In this document: piece after piece, positions 50,891 through 59,639 of the stretch
Numbering within the stretch: position 1 is the first letter of the stretch
Layout: each line of letters begins with the position of its first letter
Source of the DNA: Mycobacterium xenopi
GTDB taxonomy: Bacteria > Actinomycetota > Actinomycetes > Mycobacteriales > Mycobacteriaceae
DNA: 64,000 bases
Assembly (NCBI RefSeq): GCF_009936235.1
Contig: NZ_AP022314.1
Coordinates: 3,906,001 to 3,970,000 of the forward strand
Direction of reading: 5' to 3'
The notes under the pieces: generated by a model
The model's input: only the letters and a program-made list of their open reading frames with translations
Database searches by the model: none
Told to the model about the DNA's origin: nothing
Position numbers and translations under genes: made by a program

Positions 50891-51496
50891 TTACTTCGAG
50901 TAGTACTCGACGATGAGCTGCTCGGACAGCGGGACGTCGATCTGTGACCGCTCCGGCAGCTGGTGGATCAGGATGCGTTGGCGCTCCCCCACCACCTGCA
51001 GCCAGCTCGGAATTGGCCGCTCCCCGGCGGTCTCGCGCGCGATCTGGAACGGGACGGTGTTCAGCGACTTCTCCCGCACGTCGATGATGTCGTATTGCGA
51101 GACCCGGTAGCTGGGGATGTTGACCTTGACCCCGTTGACCAGAAAGTGGCCATGGCTGACCAGCTGGCGGGCATGCCGGCGGGTGCGCGCCAGCCCGGCG
51201 CGGTAGACCACATTGTCGAGCCGGCTTTCCAGGATCCGCAGCAGCTCCTCGCCGGTCTTGCCCGGGCGGCGCACCGCCTCTTCGTAGTAGCGGCGGAACT
51301 GTTTTTCCATCACGCCGTAGGTGAAACGGGCCTTCTGCTTCTCCTGCAGCTGCAGCAGATATTCGCTCTCCTTGATCCGCGCACGACCGTGCTGGCCGGG
51401 CGGGTAGGGACGTTTCTCGAATGCCTGGCTGCCGCCGACAAGGTCGGTGCGCAGCCGGCGGGATTTGCGGGTAACAGGTCCGGTGTAACGAGCCAT
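50891..51496 (-). CDS. rpsD: 30S ribosomal protein S4
   Basis: 201 aa with the S4 RNA-binding domain (ESRLDNVVYRAGLARTRRHA; GHFLVNGVKVNIPSYRVSQ). The N-terminus MARYTGPVTRKSRRLRTDL lacks the zinc cysteines found in some S4 proteins, as is common for mycobacteria. Confidence 0.97.
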   Translation of the reverse strand: MARYTGPVTRKSRRLRTDLVGGSQAFEKRPYPPGQHGRARIKESEYLLQLQEKQKARFTYGVMEKQFRRYYEEAVRRPGKTGEELLRILESRLDNVVYRAGLARTRRHARQLVSHGHFLVNGVKVNIPSYRVSQYDIIDVREKSLNTVPFQIARETAGERPIPSWLQVVGERQRILIHQLPERSQIDVPLSEQLIVEYYSK

Positions 51497-51513
51497 CTCC
51501 TACATCTCTCCTG

Positions 51514-51927
51514 CTAGACCCGGCGACGCTTGGGTGGACGGCAGCCATTGTGCGGCTGGGGAGTCACGTCGGCAATCGCGCCGACCTCCAGGCCCGCGGC
51601 CTGCAGCGATCGGATCGCGGTCTCCCGGCCCGAGCCCGGACCCTTGACGAACACGTCGACCTTGCGCATCCCGTGCTCCTGGGCTTTGCGGGCGGCGTTC
51701 TCCGCGGCCAGCTGGGCAGCGAACGGTGTCGACTTACGCGAGCCCTTGAAGCCGACGTGGCCCGACGACGCCCACGCGATGACGTTGCCCTGGGGGTCGG
51801 TGATCGTCACGATCGTGTTGTTGAACGTGCTCTTGATGTGGGCGGCCCCGTGCGGAACGTTCTTCTTCTCCCGCCGACGAGGTTTCTGGCTCTTCTTGGG
51901 CGCCGCGGTGGTCTTCTTCGGTGGCAT
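51514..51927 (-). CDS. rpsK: 30S ribosomal protein S11
   Basis: 137 aa with a basic N-terminus (KKTTAAPKKSQKPRRREKK) and the conserved core AHIKSTFNNTIVTITDPQGN and VTPQPHNGCRPPKRRRV. It lies 3 bases after rpsM. Confidence 0.97.
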   Translation of the reverse strand: MPPKKTTAAPKKSQKPRRREKKNVPHGAAHIKSTFNNTIVTITDPQGNVIAWASSGHVGFKGSRKSTPFAAQLAAENAARKAQEHGMRKVDVFVKGPGSGRETAIRSLQAAGLEVGAIADVTPQPHNGCRPPKRRRV

Positions 51928-51930
51928 GGT

Positions 51931-52305
51931 TTACCTGGCCTTCTTCTTGCCGGCGATGGTGCGCTTGGGTCCCTTGCGGGTGCGCGCGTTGGTCTTGGTC
52001 CGCTGGCCGCGCACGGGCAGCCCGCGTCGGTGACGCAAGCCCTGATAGCAGCCGATCTCGATCTTGCGGCGAATGTCGGCCTGCACCTCGCGGCGCAGGT
52101 CGCCCTCCACCTTCAGGTTGCCTTCGATGTAGTCGCGCAGCTTGGCCAGCTGGTCATCGGTGAGGTCCTTGGTGCGCAGGTCCCGGTCGATGCCGGTCGC
52201 AGCCAAGATCTCGTTGGAGCGGCTACGGCCGATGCCGTAGATGTAGGTCAGGGCGATCTCCATGCGCTTATCGCGCGGCAGATCGACACCGACAAGTCGA
52301 GCCAT
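51931..52305 (-). CDS. rpsM: 30S ribosomal protein S13
   Basis: 124 aa from ATG 52305 (MARLVGVDLPRDKRMEIAL), ending KTNARTRKGPKRTIAGKKKA. GAGGA about 10 bases upstream supports this start over ATG 52314. Confidence 0.97.
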   Translation of the reverse strand: MARLVGVDLPRDKRMEIALTYIYGIGRSRSNEILAATGIDRDLRTKDLTDDQLAKLRDYIEGNLKVEGDLRREVQADIRRKIEIGCYQGLRHRRGLPVRGQRTKTNARTRKGPKRTIAGKKKAR

Positions 52306-52446
52306 GTGTGGCATTCCTCATTTCGTCGCGGAGGTCTGGTCCCAGTCCGTCCCACCAGCGTGCGGGGCCCGGCCTCCGTCCGGGCGCAGTGAGCGGCCCA
52401 TCCGCTCACAGGTACTGGGAGGTCTGCATTCAGTTGTCGGGCGCGG

Positions 52447-52560
52447 CTAACCCTGCCGCTGCTTGTGACGCGGATCGGGGCAGATCACCATGACCCGCCC
52501 GTGCCGGCGGATCACCCTGCACTTGTCGCATATCGGCTTGACGCTCGGGTTCACCTTCAC
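52447..52560 (-). CDS. rpmJ: 50S ribosomal protein L36
   Basis: 37 aa from GTG 52560: MKVNPSVKPICDKCRVIRRH, then GRVMVICPDPRHKQRQG. The zinc-binding set C11, C14, C27 and H32 is present, so this is the Zn (C+) paralogue. It is too short for usual gene calls but clear by sequence and by position between infA and rpsM. Confidence 0.96.
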   Translation of the reverse strand: MKVNPSVKPICDKCRVIRRHGRVMVICPDPRHKQRQG

Positions 52561-52620
52561 GGCTTTGTCGATCCTGTCCTGTCGTTCTCGGTCGTTGACG
52601 TGGGCTCTCGGGCGCGCGAC

Positions 52621-52842
52621 TTACTTGTACCGGTACACGATGCGGCCCCGGGACAGGTCGTAGGGCGACAACTCCACGACCACCCGGTCCTCGGGCAAGA
52701 TGCGAATGTAGTGCTGCCGCATCTTGCCGCTGATGTGGGCGAGCACCTTGTGGCCGTTTTCCAACTCGATGCGAAACATCGCGTTGGGCAACGGTTCGAC
52801 CACACGGCCCTCGACCTCGATGGCACCGTCTTTCTTCGCCAT
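52621..52842 (-). CDS. infA: Translation initiation factor IF-1
   Basis: 73-aa S1/OB-fold factor ([54 protein letters not shown]). ATG 52842. The 262-bp upstream region to 53104 carries the operon promoter and a 14-base copy of the VNTR ribosome-binding motif (52856-52869). Confidence 0.97.
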
Positions 52843-53104
52843 AAGCTTCCGGCGATCCTCCTCATCGCTTCGCCCGGTCGGTGCAGCATCGGCACCGACT
52901 GCAAAACGTGAGCCGATCGCGGGAAATTCCGACGAAATTCCCAGACTGCGCACAGCAAAGAGCCGGCACGGACGCCGCACCGGCATTCCACGATACTCGC
53001 TTTGTCGCGCTGGAACAAAATTAGCGCACGTCCGGTGCGGCGGCCTGCAAACCGCCTGCGACCTGGGCGGAATATCGCTCGCCGGGCTACCGGTTGGAGC
53101 AACC

Positions 53105-53959
53105 ATGACCAACTCTGCAGCCGGTAAACCCAACCTCGGTCGCTTCGGATCTTTCGGTCGCGGCGTCACCCCTGAGCAAGCCAAGGAAATCGAGGCGCTG
53201 GGCTACGGAGCCGTCTGGGTGGGCGGCTCACCGCCCGCGGAGCTGGAGTGGGTGGAACCCATCCTCGAGCAGACGACGACGCTGCAGGTGGCCACGGGCA
53301 TCGTCAACATCTGGACCGCATCCGCCGACGCAGTCGCCGAGTCGTTCCATCGCATCGACAGTGCCTATCCGGGCCGCTTCCTGCTGGGCATCGGTGTCGG
53401 CCACCGCGAGGCGCACGCCGAATATCGCCGACCATATGAGGCGCTGACGCGGTATCTGGACCGGCTCGACCGGCACGGCGTGCCGGCGAACCGCCGGGTG
53501 GTGGCTGCGCTGGGTCCACGGGTGCTGACGCTTTCCGCGCAGCGCGGTGCCGGAGCACACCCCTACTTGACCACTCCCGAACACACGGCACAGGCCCGCC
53601 AGCTCATCGGCCCGGCCGCGTTCCTGGCGCCCGAGCACAAGGTGGTGCTGACCACTGACACTGACCGGGCGCGTCAGGTCGGGCGCAAGGCGCTCGACAT
53701 CTATTTCAACCTGGCAAACTACCGCAACAACTGGAAGCGGTTGGGCTTCAGCGACGACGACATCACCCGCCCGGGCAGCGACCGGCTGGTCGACGCGTTG
53801 GTCGCCTACGGCACCCCTGACGCCGTCGCCGCGCGGCTCAGGCAGCACCTCGACGCCGGTGCCGACCATGTGGCGGTCCAGGTTCTCACCGGGGGTGACA
53901 AGCTGGTCGCGGCGCTGGCCGCACTCGCCGGGCCGCTTGGCCTGGCACCCGACGCTTAA
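53105..53959 (+). CDS. LLM-class F420-dependent oxidoreductase (Rv3463 family, copy 1)
   Basis: 284 aa. TIM-barrel family features are [40 protein letters not shown] and [20 protein letters not shown]. The likely cofactor is F420 or flavin; the substrate is unknown. ATG 53105 is the family-type start. It is followed 11 bases later by a close paralogue. Confidence 0.9.
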
Positions 53960-53970
53960 CGAGGAGCCCT

Positions 53971-54837
53971 ATGACCGACGCGGTTTCCCTCAAACCCGAC
54001 CTTGGCCGGTTCGGCGTGTGGCTAGGCACCCGCTCCATCGCCGCCGACCTCGCCGCGCAGATTGAATCGCTCGGCTACGGCGCGGCCTGGATCGGCGGAT
54101 CACCGGACGCCGATCTGGCGTGGGTCGAACCCGCCGCAGCCCAGACCAGCTCACTGCAGCTGGCCACCGGGATCGTCAATATCTGGTCGGCGCCCGCCGC
54201 GGCCGTCGCGGAGTCCTATCACCGCGTCGAGAACAACTACCCTGGGCGATTCTTGCTCGGCATCGGGGTCGGTCACCCCGAGCACAGTGACAACTACCGC
54301 AAGCCCTACGACGCGCTGGTCGACTATCTCGATGAACTCGACGCCGCGTCGGTACCCACCAGCCGGCGGGTGCTTGCCGCATTGGGTCCCAAGGTGCTGA
54401 AACTATCGGCGCAGCGCAGCGCGGGCGCCCACCCGTATCTGACCACACCCGAGCACACCGCTGGGGCGCGTGAACTGGTCGGCAATTCCGTGTTCTTGGC
54501 GCCCGAACACAAAGTGATACTCACCGACGACGTCGACGAAGCTCGCCGCATCGGCCGACAAACCGTCGGCTTCTACCTGGGCTTACGTAACTACGTGAAC
54601 AATTGGCGGCGGCTGGGATTCGGCGACGACGACGTGCGCAAGCCCGGCAGCGACAAGCTGATCGACGCCGTCGTCGCCTACGGCACACCCGATGCCATCG
54701 CTGCCCGGCTCAACGAGCATTTGGAGGCCGGTGCCGACCACGTGGCCATCCAGGTGCTCGGCACCGGAAGCGATGAGGAACTGCTGCGCACGCTGAGCGG
54801 ACTGGCCCGACCGCTGGGATTGACGCCGAAGGGCTGA
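53971..54837 (+). CDS. LLM-class F420-dependent oxidoreductase (Rv3463 family, copy 2)
   Basis: 288 aa, paralogue of the preceding gene with the same motifs ([59 protein letters not shown]). GAGGAG precedes ATG 53971. As I recall, M. tuberculosis has a single gene (Rv3463) before rmlB, so this is a tandem duplication here or a loss there. Confidence 0.9.
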   Translation: MTDAVSLKPDLGRFGVWLGTRSIAADLAAQIESLGYGAAWIGGSPDADLAWVEPAAAQTSSLQLATGIVNIWSAPAAAVAESYHRVENNYPGRFLLGIGVGHPEHSDNYRKPYDALVDYLDELDAASVPTSRRVLAALGPKVLKLSAQRSAGAHPYLTTPEHTAGARELVGNSVFLAPEHKVILTDDVDEARRIGRQTVGFYLGLRNYVNNWRRLGFGDDDVRKPGSDKLIDAVVAYGTPDAIAARLNEHLEAGADHVAIQVLGTGSDEELLRTLSGLARPLGLTPKG

Positions 54838-54858
54838 CCGGCTCGTTAGGGTTTGTTC

Positions 54859-55854
54859 ATGCGGTTGCTGGTCACCGGGGGCGCTGGTTTCATCGGCGCC
54901 AACTTCGTGCACAGCACGGTGCGCGAGCATCCCGACGACACGGTGACGGTGCTCGACGCCTTGACTTACGCGGGCAGCCGGGAGTCACTGGCTCCGGTCG
55001 AACACGACATCCGGCTGGTGCAAGGTGACGTCACCGACGCGGAGCTGGTTTCTCGACTGGTCGCCGAATCCGACGCGGTGGTGCATTTCGCCGCCGAAAC
55101 CCACGTCGACAACGCGCTGGCCGACCCGGAGCCGTTTCTGCGCGCCAATGTCGTGGGGACATTCACCGTCTTGGAGGCGGTGCGGCGGCACAAGGTGCGG
55201 TTGCATCACGTCTCCACCGACGAGGTCTACGGCGATCTCGCGCTCGATGAGCCGCGGCGGTTCACCGAATCCACCCCGTACAACCCGTCGAGCCCGTACT
55301 CGGCGACCAAAGCCGCGGCCGACATGCTGGTGCGGGCCTGGGTGCGCTCGTACGGCGTGCGGGCGACGATTTCCAACTGCTCCAACAACTATGGGCCGTA
55401 CCAGCACGTGGAAAAGTTCATTCCGCGCCAGATCACCAACGTGCTCACCGGGCGGCGGCCCAAGCTGTACGGCAACGGCGCCAACGTCCGTGACTGGATC
55501 TACGTCGAAGACCACAACGACGCCGTCCGCCGAATTCTGGAACGGGGCCAAACCGGACGCACCTACCTGATCGGCGCCGAAGGCGAGCATGACAACTTGT
55601 CGGTGCTGCGAATGCTGTTGCAGATAATGGGCCGCGATCCCGACGACTTCGACCATGTGCCCGACCGCGCCGGCCACGACCTGCGGTATGCCATCGACCC
55701 GTCACCGCTCTACGACGAGTTATGCTGGGCGCCAAAGCATACCGACTTCGAGGAGGGCCTGCGTGCCACCGTCGACTGGTATCGCGCCAACGAATCGTGG
55801 TGGGGCCCGCTGAAAGACGCCGTCGAGGCCCGATACGAAGAGCGCGGCCAATGA
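54859..55854 (+). CDS. rmlB: dTDP-glucose 4,6-dehydratase RmlB
   Basis: 331 aa, the length of the M. tuberculosis enzyme. Second step of dTDP-rhamnose synthesis for the arabinogalactan linker. NAD site VTGGAGFIGANFVHS; catalytic Asp-Glu in HVSTDEVYGDLA; YSATKAAADMLVRAW carries the Tyr-Lys pair. ATG 54859. The stop overlaps the rmlC start (ATGA). Confidence 0.96.
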   Translation: MRLLVTGGAGFIGANFVHSTVREHPDDTVTVLDALTYAGSRESLAPVEHDIRLVQGDVTDAELVSRLVAESDAVVHFAAETHVDNALADPEPFLRANVVGTFTVLEAVRRHKVRLHHVSTDEVYGDLALDEPRRFTESTPYNPSSPYSATKAAADMLVRAWVRSYGVRATISNCSNNYGPYQHVEKFIPRQITNVLTGRRPKLYGNGANVRDWIYVEDHNDAVRRILERGQTGRTYLIGAEGEHDNLSVLRMLLQIMGRDPDDFDHVPDRAGHDLRYAIDPSPLYDELCWAPKHTDFEEGLRATVDWYRANESWWGPLKDAVEARYEERGQ

Positions 55855-56456
55855 GGGTACGTGAGCTCGACATCCCCGGTGCGTGGGAGATCACTCCGCA
55901 GTTGCATGCCGACTCCCGCGGCGTGTTCTTCGAGTGGCTCACCGACCACGAGTTCACGGCGTTCGCCGGCCATCGCCTGGATGTGCGGCAGGCCAACTGC
56001 TCGGTGTCATCAGCTGGGGTGCTGCGAGGCCTACACTTCGCCCAGCTGCCACCAAGCCAGGCCAAATACGTGACATGCCTGTCCGGGTCGGTATTCGACG
56101 TCGTCGTCGACATCCGCGTCGGTTCACCGACGTTCGGCCGCTGGGTTTCGGTGCTGCTCGACGACCGAGACCGCAGATCGGTGTACATTTCCGAAGGACT
56201 TGCACACGGATTCCTTGCACTGCAGGATAATTCAACAGTTATGTACCTGTGTTCAGCGGAATACAACCCGCAGCGTGAGCACACCATCTGCGCCACCGAT
56301 CCGGCGCTGGCGATCGACTGGCCAACGCCGGACGGCAATTTGGTGTTGTCAGATCGCGACGCCGCCGCACCGACGCTTGGTGAAGCCGGTGCAGCCGGGC
56401 TGTTGCCCACCTGGGCCGACGCCCAGGCATTCATTGCCGGCCTGCGCGCCACCTAG
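55851..56456 (+). CDS. rmlC: dTDP-4-dehydrorhamnose 3,5-epimerase RmlC
   Basis: 201-aa cupin-type epimerase (HADSRGVFFEWLTDHEF; SSAGVLRGLHFAQLPPSQAK with the catalytic His; VYISEGLAHGFLALQDNSTV). It is coupled to rmlB by a 4-base overlap. Confidence 0.96.
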   Translation: MRVRELDIPGAWEITPQLHADSRGVFFEWLTDHEFTAFAGHRLDVRQANCSVSSAGVLRGLHFAQLPPSQAKYVTCLSGSVFDVVVDIRVGSPTFGRWVSVLLDDRDRRSVYISEGLAHGFLALQDNSTVMYLCSAEYNPQREHTICATDPALAIDWPTPDGNLVLSDRDAAAPTLGEAGAAGLLPTWADAQAFIAGLRAT

Positions 56457-56552
56457 TTTGTGGTCCAAGTCTCCGACCAGCAGACCCGAGCAAGGTCATA
56501 GTGGTAACACAGTCAAACCCGCAGACACACCCCGCACTTATAAGGAGTCCCC

Positions 56553-56789
56553 ATGAGCTATCGCGGTGTTGCAGGGGTGGTCGGCGCGTTGGCGCTGACG
56601 CTCGTCACCCCCGCCCAGGCTCCTGCCCAGCCGCCCTCGCTGTGCCTGAGCAACATCCCTGAAGGCAAGCAGGTCTACATTCCCTGCGATCTACTCAACG
56701 CCCGCGTCAACTACCCGCCGGGGCAGCGCTGCCTTGGTCTTGGACCGCTCGATGACTACCCGCCCGACGTGCGCGCCTGGTGTGGCTGA
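56553..56789 (+). CDS. Small secreted Cys-containing protein
   Basis: 78 aa. The signal peptide (GVAGVVGALALTLVTPAQA) is followed by a mature domain with four Cys (31, 45, 60, 77), able to form two disulfides (PSLCLSNIPEGKQVYIPCD; GQRCLGLGPLDDYPPDVRAW). A strong AAGGAG precedes ATG 56553. Unknown function; such small exported proteins are common in mycobacteria. Confidence 0.72.
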   Translation: MSYRGVAGVVGALALTLVTPAQAPAQPPSLCLSNIPEGKQVYIPCDLLNARVNYPPGQRCLGLGPLDDYPPDVRAWCG

Positions 56790-56801
56790 CGGGACCGAGC
56801 C

Positions 56802-57908
56802 TCATCCGGCCTTCGCCTCCACCACGCTAAGCGGTGCGGCGGTGCGCACCACCCGCGTCATCCGAAATCCCGCTTGGCTGAGCAACTCCCGATATTCGGC
56901 TGCGGTGCGTTCCCGTGAGCCCAAATTCAGCAGCATCTCCAGGTCAGCCCATTTCCCGGGGAAGTCACGGTCATGCTCGGGAATGACCAGTTCGATCAGC
57001 AACACCGTGGTCCCCGGGGCGGCTACCGCGCGTACGTTGCGCAGGATGTGCACCGCCTGATCGTCGGGCCAGTCGTGGATGATGTTCTTGAGGATGTAAG
57101 CGTTTCCACCGCCTGGGACGCTGTCGAAAAACGACCCCTCCGCGACGCATGCCCGGTCGGCAACATCGCGCTCGCGCAACAGCTTCGGTGCGCCCGCGAC
57201 CACCCACGGCAGGTCGTAGAGGATGCCACGCGAACCCGGCGTCGCCGCCAGGATGGCGGCGAGCAGTTGGCCCTGGCCGCCACCGACGTCGACGATCGTC
57301 GAATAGGCGCTGAAGTCGTAGCCCGCGACCACCGGCGCGGTGGTCAGTTCCGAAATACTTGTCATGGTCTGGTTGAACAGGTCAGCATGCTCGGGCTGCT
57401 CGGCGAAGTAGTCGAAGCTCGCCTTACCGTGCAACGTCGGCACGACCGTATTGCCGGTCCGAACCGAATCCACCAGCAGGGTCCATCGTGTGCGCTGCTC
57501 GTGCGAGCCGTAGAACCGCGCCGCGCACGCCATCGACGCCGGTGCATCTGAACGCAGGGTGTGGGCAAGAGAATTCAGCTCGTAGCGACCATCACCGCGG
57601 TGACGGAAGATGCCGCGGCTGATCAGCGCCCGCAGCAGCCGACGCAGCGCATCGGTGTCCGCGCCCACCCGTGCCGCCAGGTCGTCGATGAGCAGTGGCC
57701 CGTCGGCGAGGGCATCGGCGACGCCAAGTTGGGCCGCGGCGGTGATCGCCTGCGACGTCCAGGCGGCAATGATCATTTCCATCATCGCCGCCGGCGCAGG
57801 CGTGAGGCGTTGATAGAGCCGGTACAGGTAGTGGCGAATGCGCTCGAGGCCGCGGGCAAGCAGGGCAGGTGGCACGTTTGCTGTCGCCGAGCGCGCGGAT
57901 TGGCTCAC
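56802..57908 (-). CDS. SAM-dependent O-methyltransferase (family 2 type)
   Basis: 368 aa from GTG 57908. An N-terminal dimerisation winged helix (AITAAAQLGVADALADGPLL; ALISRGIFRHRGDGRYELN) precedes the SAM site STIVDVGGGQGQLLAAILA. The catalytic-type region is YILKNIIHDWPDDQAVHILR. This is the plant-type O-methyltransferase group used for secondary metabolites. It follows the SRPBCC-like gene by 7 bases, so the two form an operon. Confidence 0.88.
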   Translation of the reverse strand: MSQSARSATANVPPALLARGLERIRHYLYRLYQRLTPAPAAMMEMIIAAWTSQAITAAAQLGVADALADGPLLIDDLAARVGADTDALRRLLRALISRGIFRHRGDGRYELNSLAHTLRSDAPASMACAARFYGSHEQRTRWTLLVDSVRTGNTVVPTLHGKASFDYFAEQPEHADLFNQTMTSISELTTAPVVAGYDFSAYSTIVDVGGGQGQLLAAILAATPGSRGILYDLPWVVAGAPKLLRERDVADRACVAEGSFFDSVPGGGNAYILKNIIHDWPDDQAVHILRNVRAVAAPGTTVLLIELVIPEHDRDFPGKWADLEMLLNLGSRERTAAEYRELLSQAGFRMTRVVRTAAPLSVVEAKAG

Positions 57909-57915
57909 CGGGGGC

Positions 57916-58581
57916 TCATCGCATCCAGGCAGGGGTAATCGGCAGGCCGTGGCGATGTCGGTATTCGGCAATCGCCTTGAGGTTGTTCAGCTCCAGCCGA
58001 TGCCCGGCGCCGAACATGTCCCAGAAGTCGCCGACCCACACCGGCCGCTGCGGCGGGGCGGTCTCCGGGTAGGGGTTGTGGTCGTAGAACGGGTGATGGC
58101 AGTTCGTCCACAACACCACCGCGCCCGGCTTGTCGAACACCAGCTGCGCGTCGACCACCCGCATCATGTAGATCATCCACAGGTGCTTGCCCTGATCCCA
58201 CGCGCAGTGATAGTCGACCGTGCGGGCCGCCGCGTTGGCGATCGTGCGCGTGTAAATCTTGGTGTCCGACCCGAGCCGGTCGTAGGCAAGCCAGAGGCCG
58301 GGCTCGTCCGTGGGCGTGAAACCGCGCAGGCTGTAGGTCCACTCCTCCAGGCTGCGGGTGTCGGCCATGTACTCGAACAGCTCGTCGGGTGGGCATTCGA
58401 TGTAATCGTTGACCGTGCAGTACTCGCCGAACACCTGGTCGTGCGGATACACCGACCGCATCATTTCCATGATGATCGGCGTGGCATTCTGCCGGGGGCT
58501 GGTTTCGATCCGGATGACACCGTCGATAGGTTCGGTCGTGCCGGTGTGAGCGACAATGTCCTCAAGTGCTGGCAGCGACAT
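57916..58581 (-). CDS. SRPBCC-like protein
   Basis: 221 aa from ATG 58581, with GGGAGCG and AAGGAG upstream. The sequence NDYIECPPDELFEYMADTRS followed by EEWTYSLRGF resembles the start of a START/SRPBCC ligand-binding fold, often found in polyketide cyclases and aromatase-like proteins. The family match is moderate. Its job is probably to bind or shape the substrate of the adjacent methyltransferase, which is inference. Confidence 0.65.
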   Translation of the reverse strand: MSLPALEDIVAHTGTTEPIDGVIRIETSPRQNATPIIMEMMRSVYPHDQVFGEYCTVNDYIECPPDELFEYMADTRSLEEWTYSLRGFTPTDEPGLWLAYDRLGSDTKIYTRTIANAAARTVDYHCAWDQGKHLWMIYMMRVVDAQLVFDKPGAVVLWTNCHHPFYDHNPYPETAPPQRPVWVGDFWDMFGAGHRLELNNLKAIAEYRHRHGLPITPAWMR

Positions 58582-58796
58582 CGCTCCCGTTCTCCTTTGT
58601 GATCGGGTTTTTGTTGAGCAGCTGCTCACCTGATTCGCGGCGATGCCAATAACACGACCGGCGCTCGTCGTGAGTTCACCGCGGTCCCGCGGCGCTGTCG
58701 AACCGATCACCCGCGCGCCTCGTGGTATCCGATACCGGCGCCTTGCGGCGCGATGTCCGCGTGAGGCTGACGGTCGATCGTGGAGGAGGCGCGGCC

Positions 58797-59639
58797 ATGG
58801 TGGACGCAGTGGCGCGGCGTCGCCGCAGCACAGCCGTCCGACGGCTCGCTCACGCGGATCCGCCCACCCGCCAGCTGAGCATCGAGCTGCGCAACGTGGT
58901 GCGCGAATACCAGGTCGGCGGTCAGGCGGTGCGGGCACTCGACGACATCAGCCTGCAACTGTGGGGTGGGCAGTTCGTGTCGGTGGTCGGACCGTCGGGG
59001 GCGGGCAAGAGCACCCTGCTGCACCTGCTCGGCGCGTTGGACTGCCCGGATTTGGGATCGATCACGTTCGACGGCGAGCAAATCGGTCGTCTCAGCGACC
59101 AGCAGCGGTCGGTGTTTCGCCATCACCGTGTGGGGTTCATCTTCCAGTTCTTCAACCTGCTGCCGTCGCTGTCGGCGTGGGAGAACGTGGCGGTCCCGAA
59201 GCTGCTCGACGGTGTCCGGCTGGGCAAGGCCAAACCCGCTGCGGTTCGGCTGTTGGACCGGGTCGGGCTCGGCAACCGCGCCGAGCACCGACCGGCGGAA
59301 CTGTCCGGCGGCCAGATGCAGCGGGTCGCGATAGCGCGGGCGTTGATGATGGACCCCCCGCTGATCCTGGCCGACGAACCGACCGGCAACCTGGATTCCG
59401 CAACCGGTGCCGCGATATTGGAGCTTCTTGCCGACGTGGCCCACGAGGACGGCCGCAGCCGGCTGGTGGTGATGGTGACCCACAACTTGGCCGCCGCGGC
59501 GGCCACTGATCGAGTGATCACCCTGCAGGATGGTCGGCTCGGTTCCGACGAGTTGACCGTTGCGCGGAGTCGGCTCGGGCTACCCCGGTTCTGGGCCACC
59601 AATGGCCGACGACGACGCGATCGGATGCCCCGGCCGTGA
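58797..59639 (+). CDS. ABC transporter ATP-binding protein (MacB/LolD type)
   Basis: 280 aa. Walker A is VVGPSGAGKSTLLHLLG; the Q-loop region is FIFQFFNLLP, the signature AELSGGQMQRVAIARAL and Walker B LILADEPTGNLDS. This matches the MacB/LolD class that partners FtsX-like permeases. ATG 58797 has GGAGGAGG just upstream, so it is preferred over earlier in-frame starts. The stop overlaps the permease start (GTGA). Confidence 0.93.
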   Translation: MVDAVARRRRSTAVRRLAHADPPTRQLSIELRNVVREYQVGGQAVRALDDISLQLWGGQFVSVVGPSGAGKSTLLHLLGALDCPDLGSITFDGEQIGRLSDQQRSVFRHHRVGFIFQFFNLLPSLSAWENVAVPKLLDGVRLGKAKPAAVRLLDRVGLGNRAEHRPAELSGGQMQRVAIARALMMDPPLILADEPTGNLDSATGAAILELLADVAHEDGRSRLVVMVTHNLAAAAATDRVITLQDGRLGSDELTVARSRLGLPRFWATNGRRRRDRMPRP

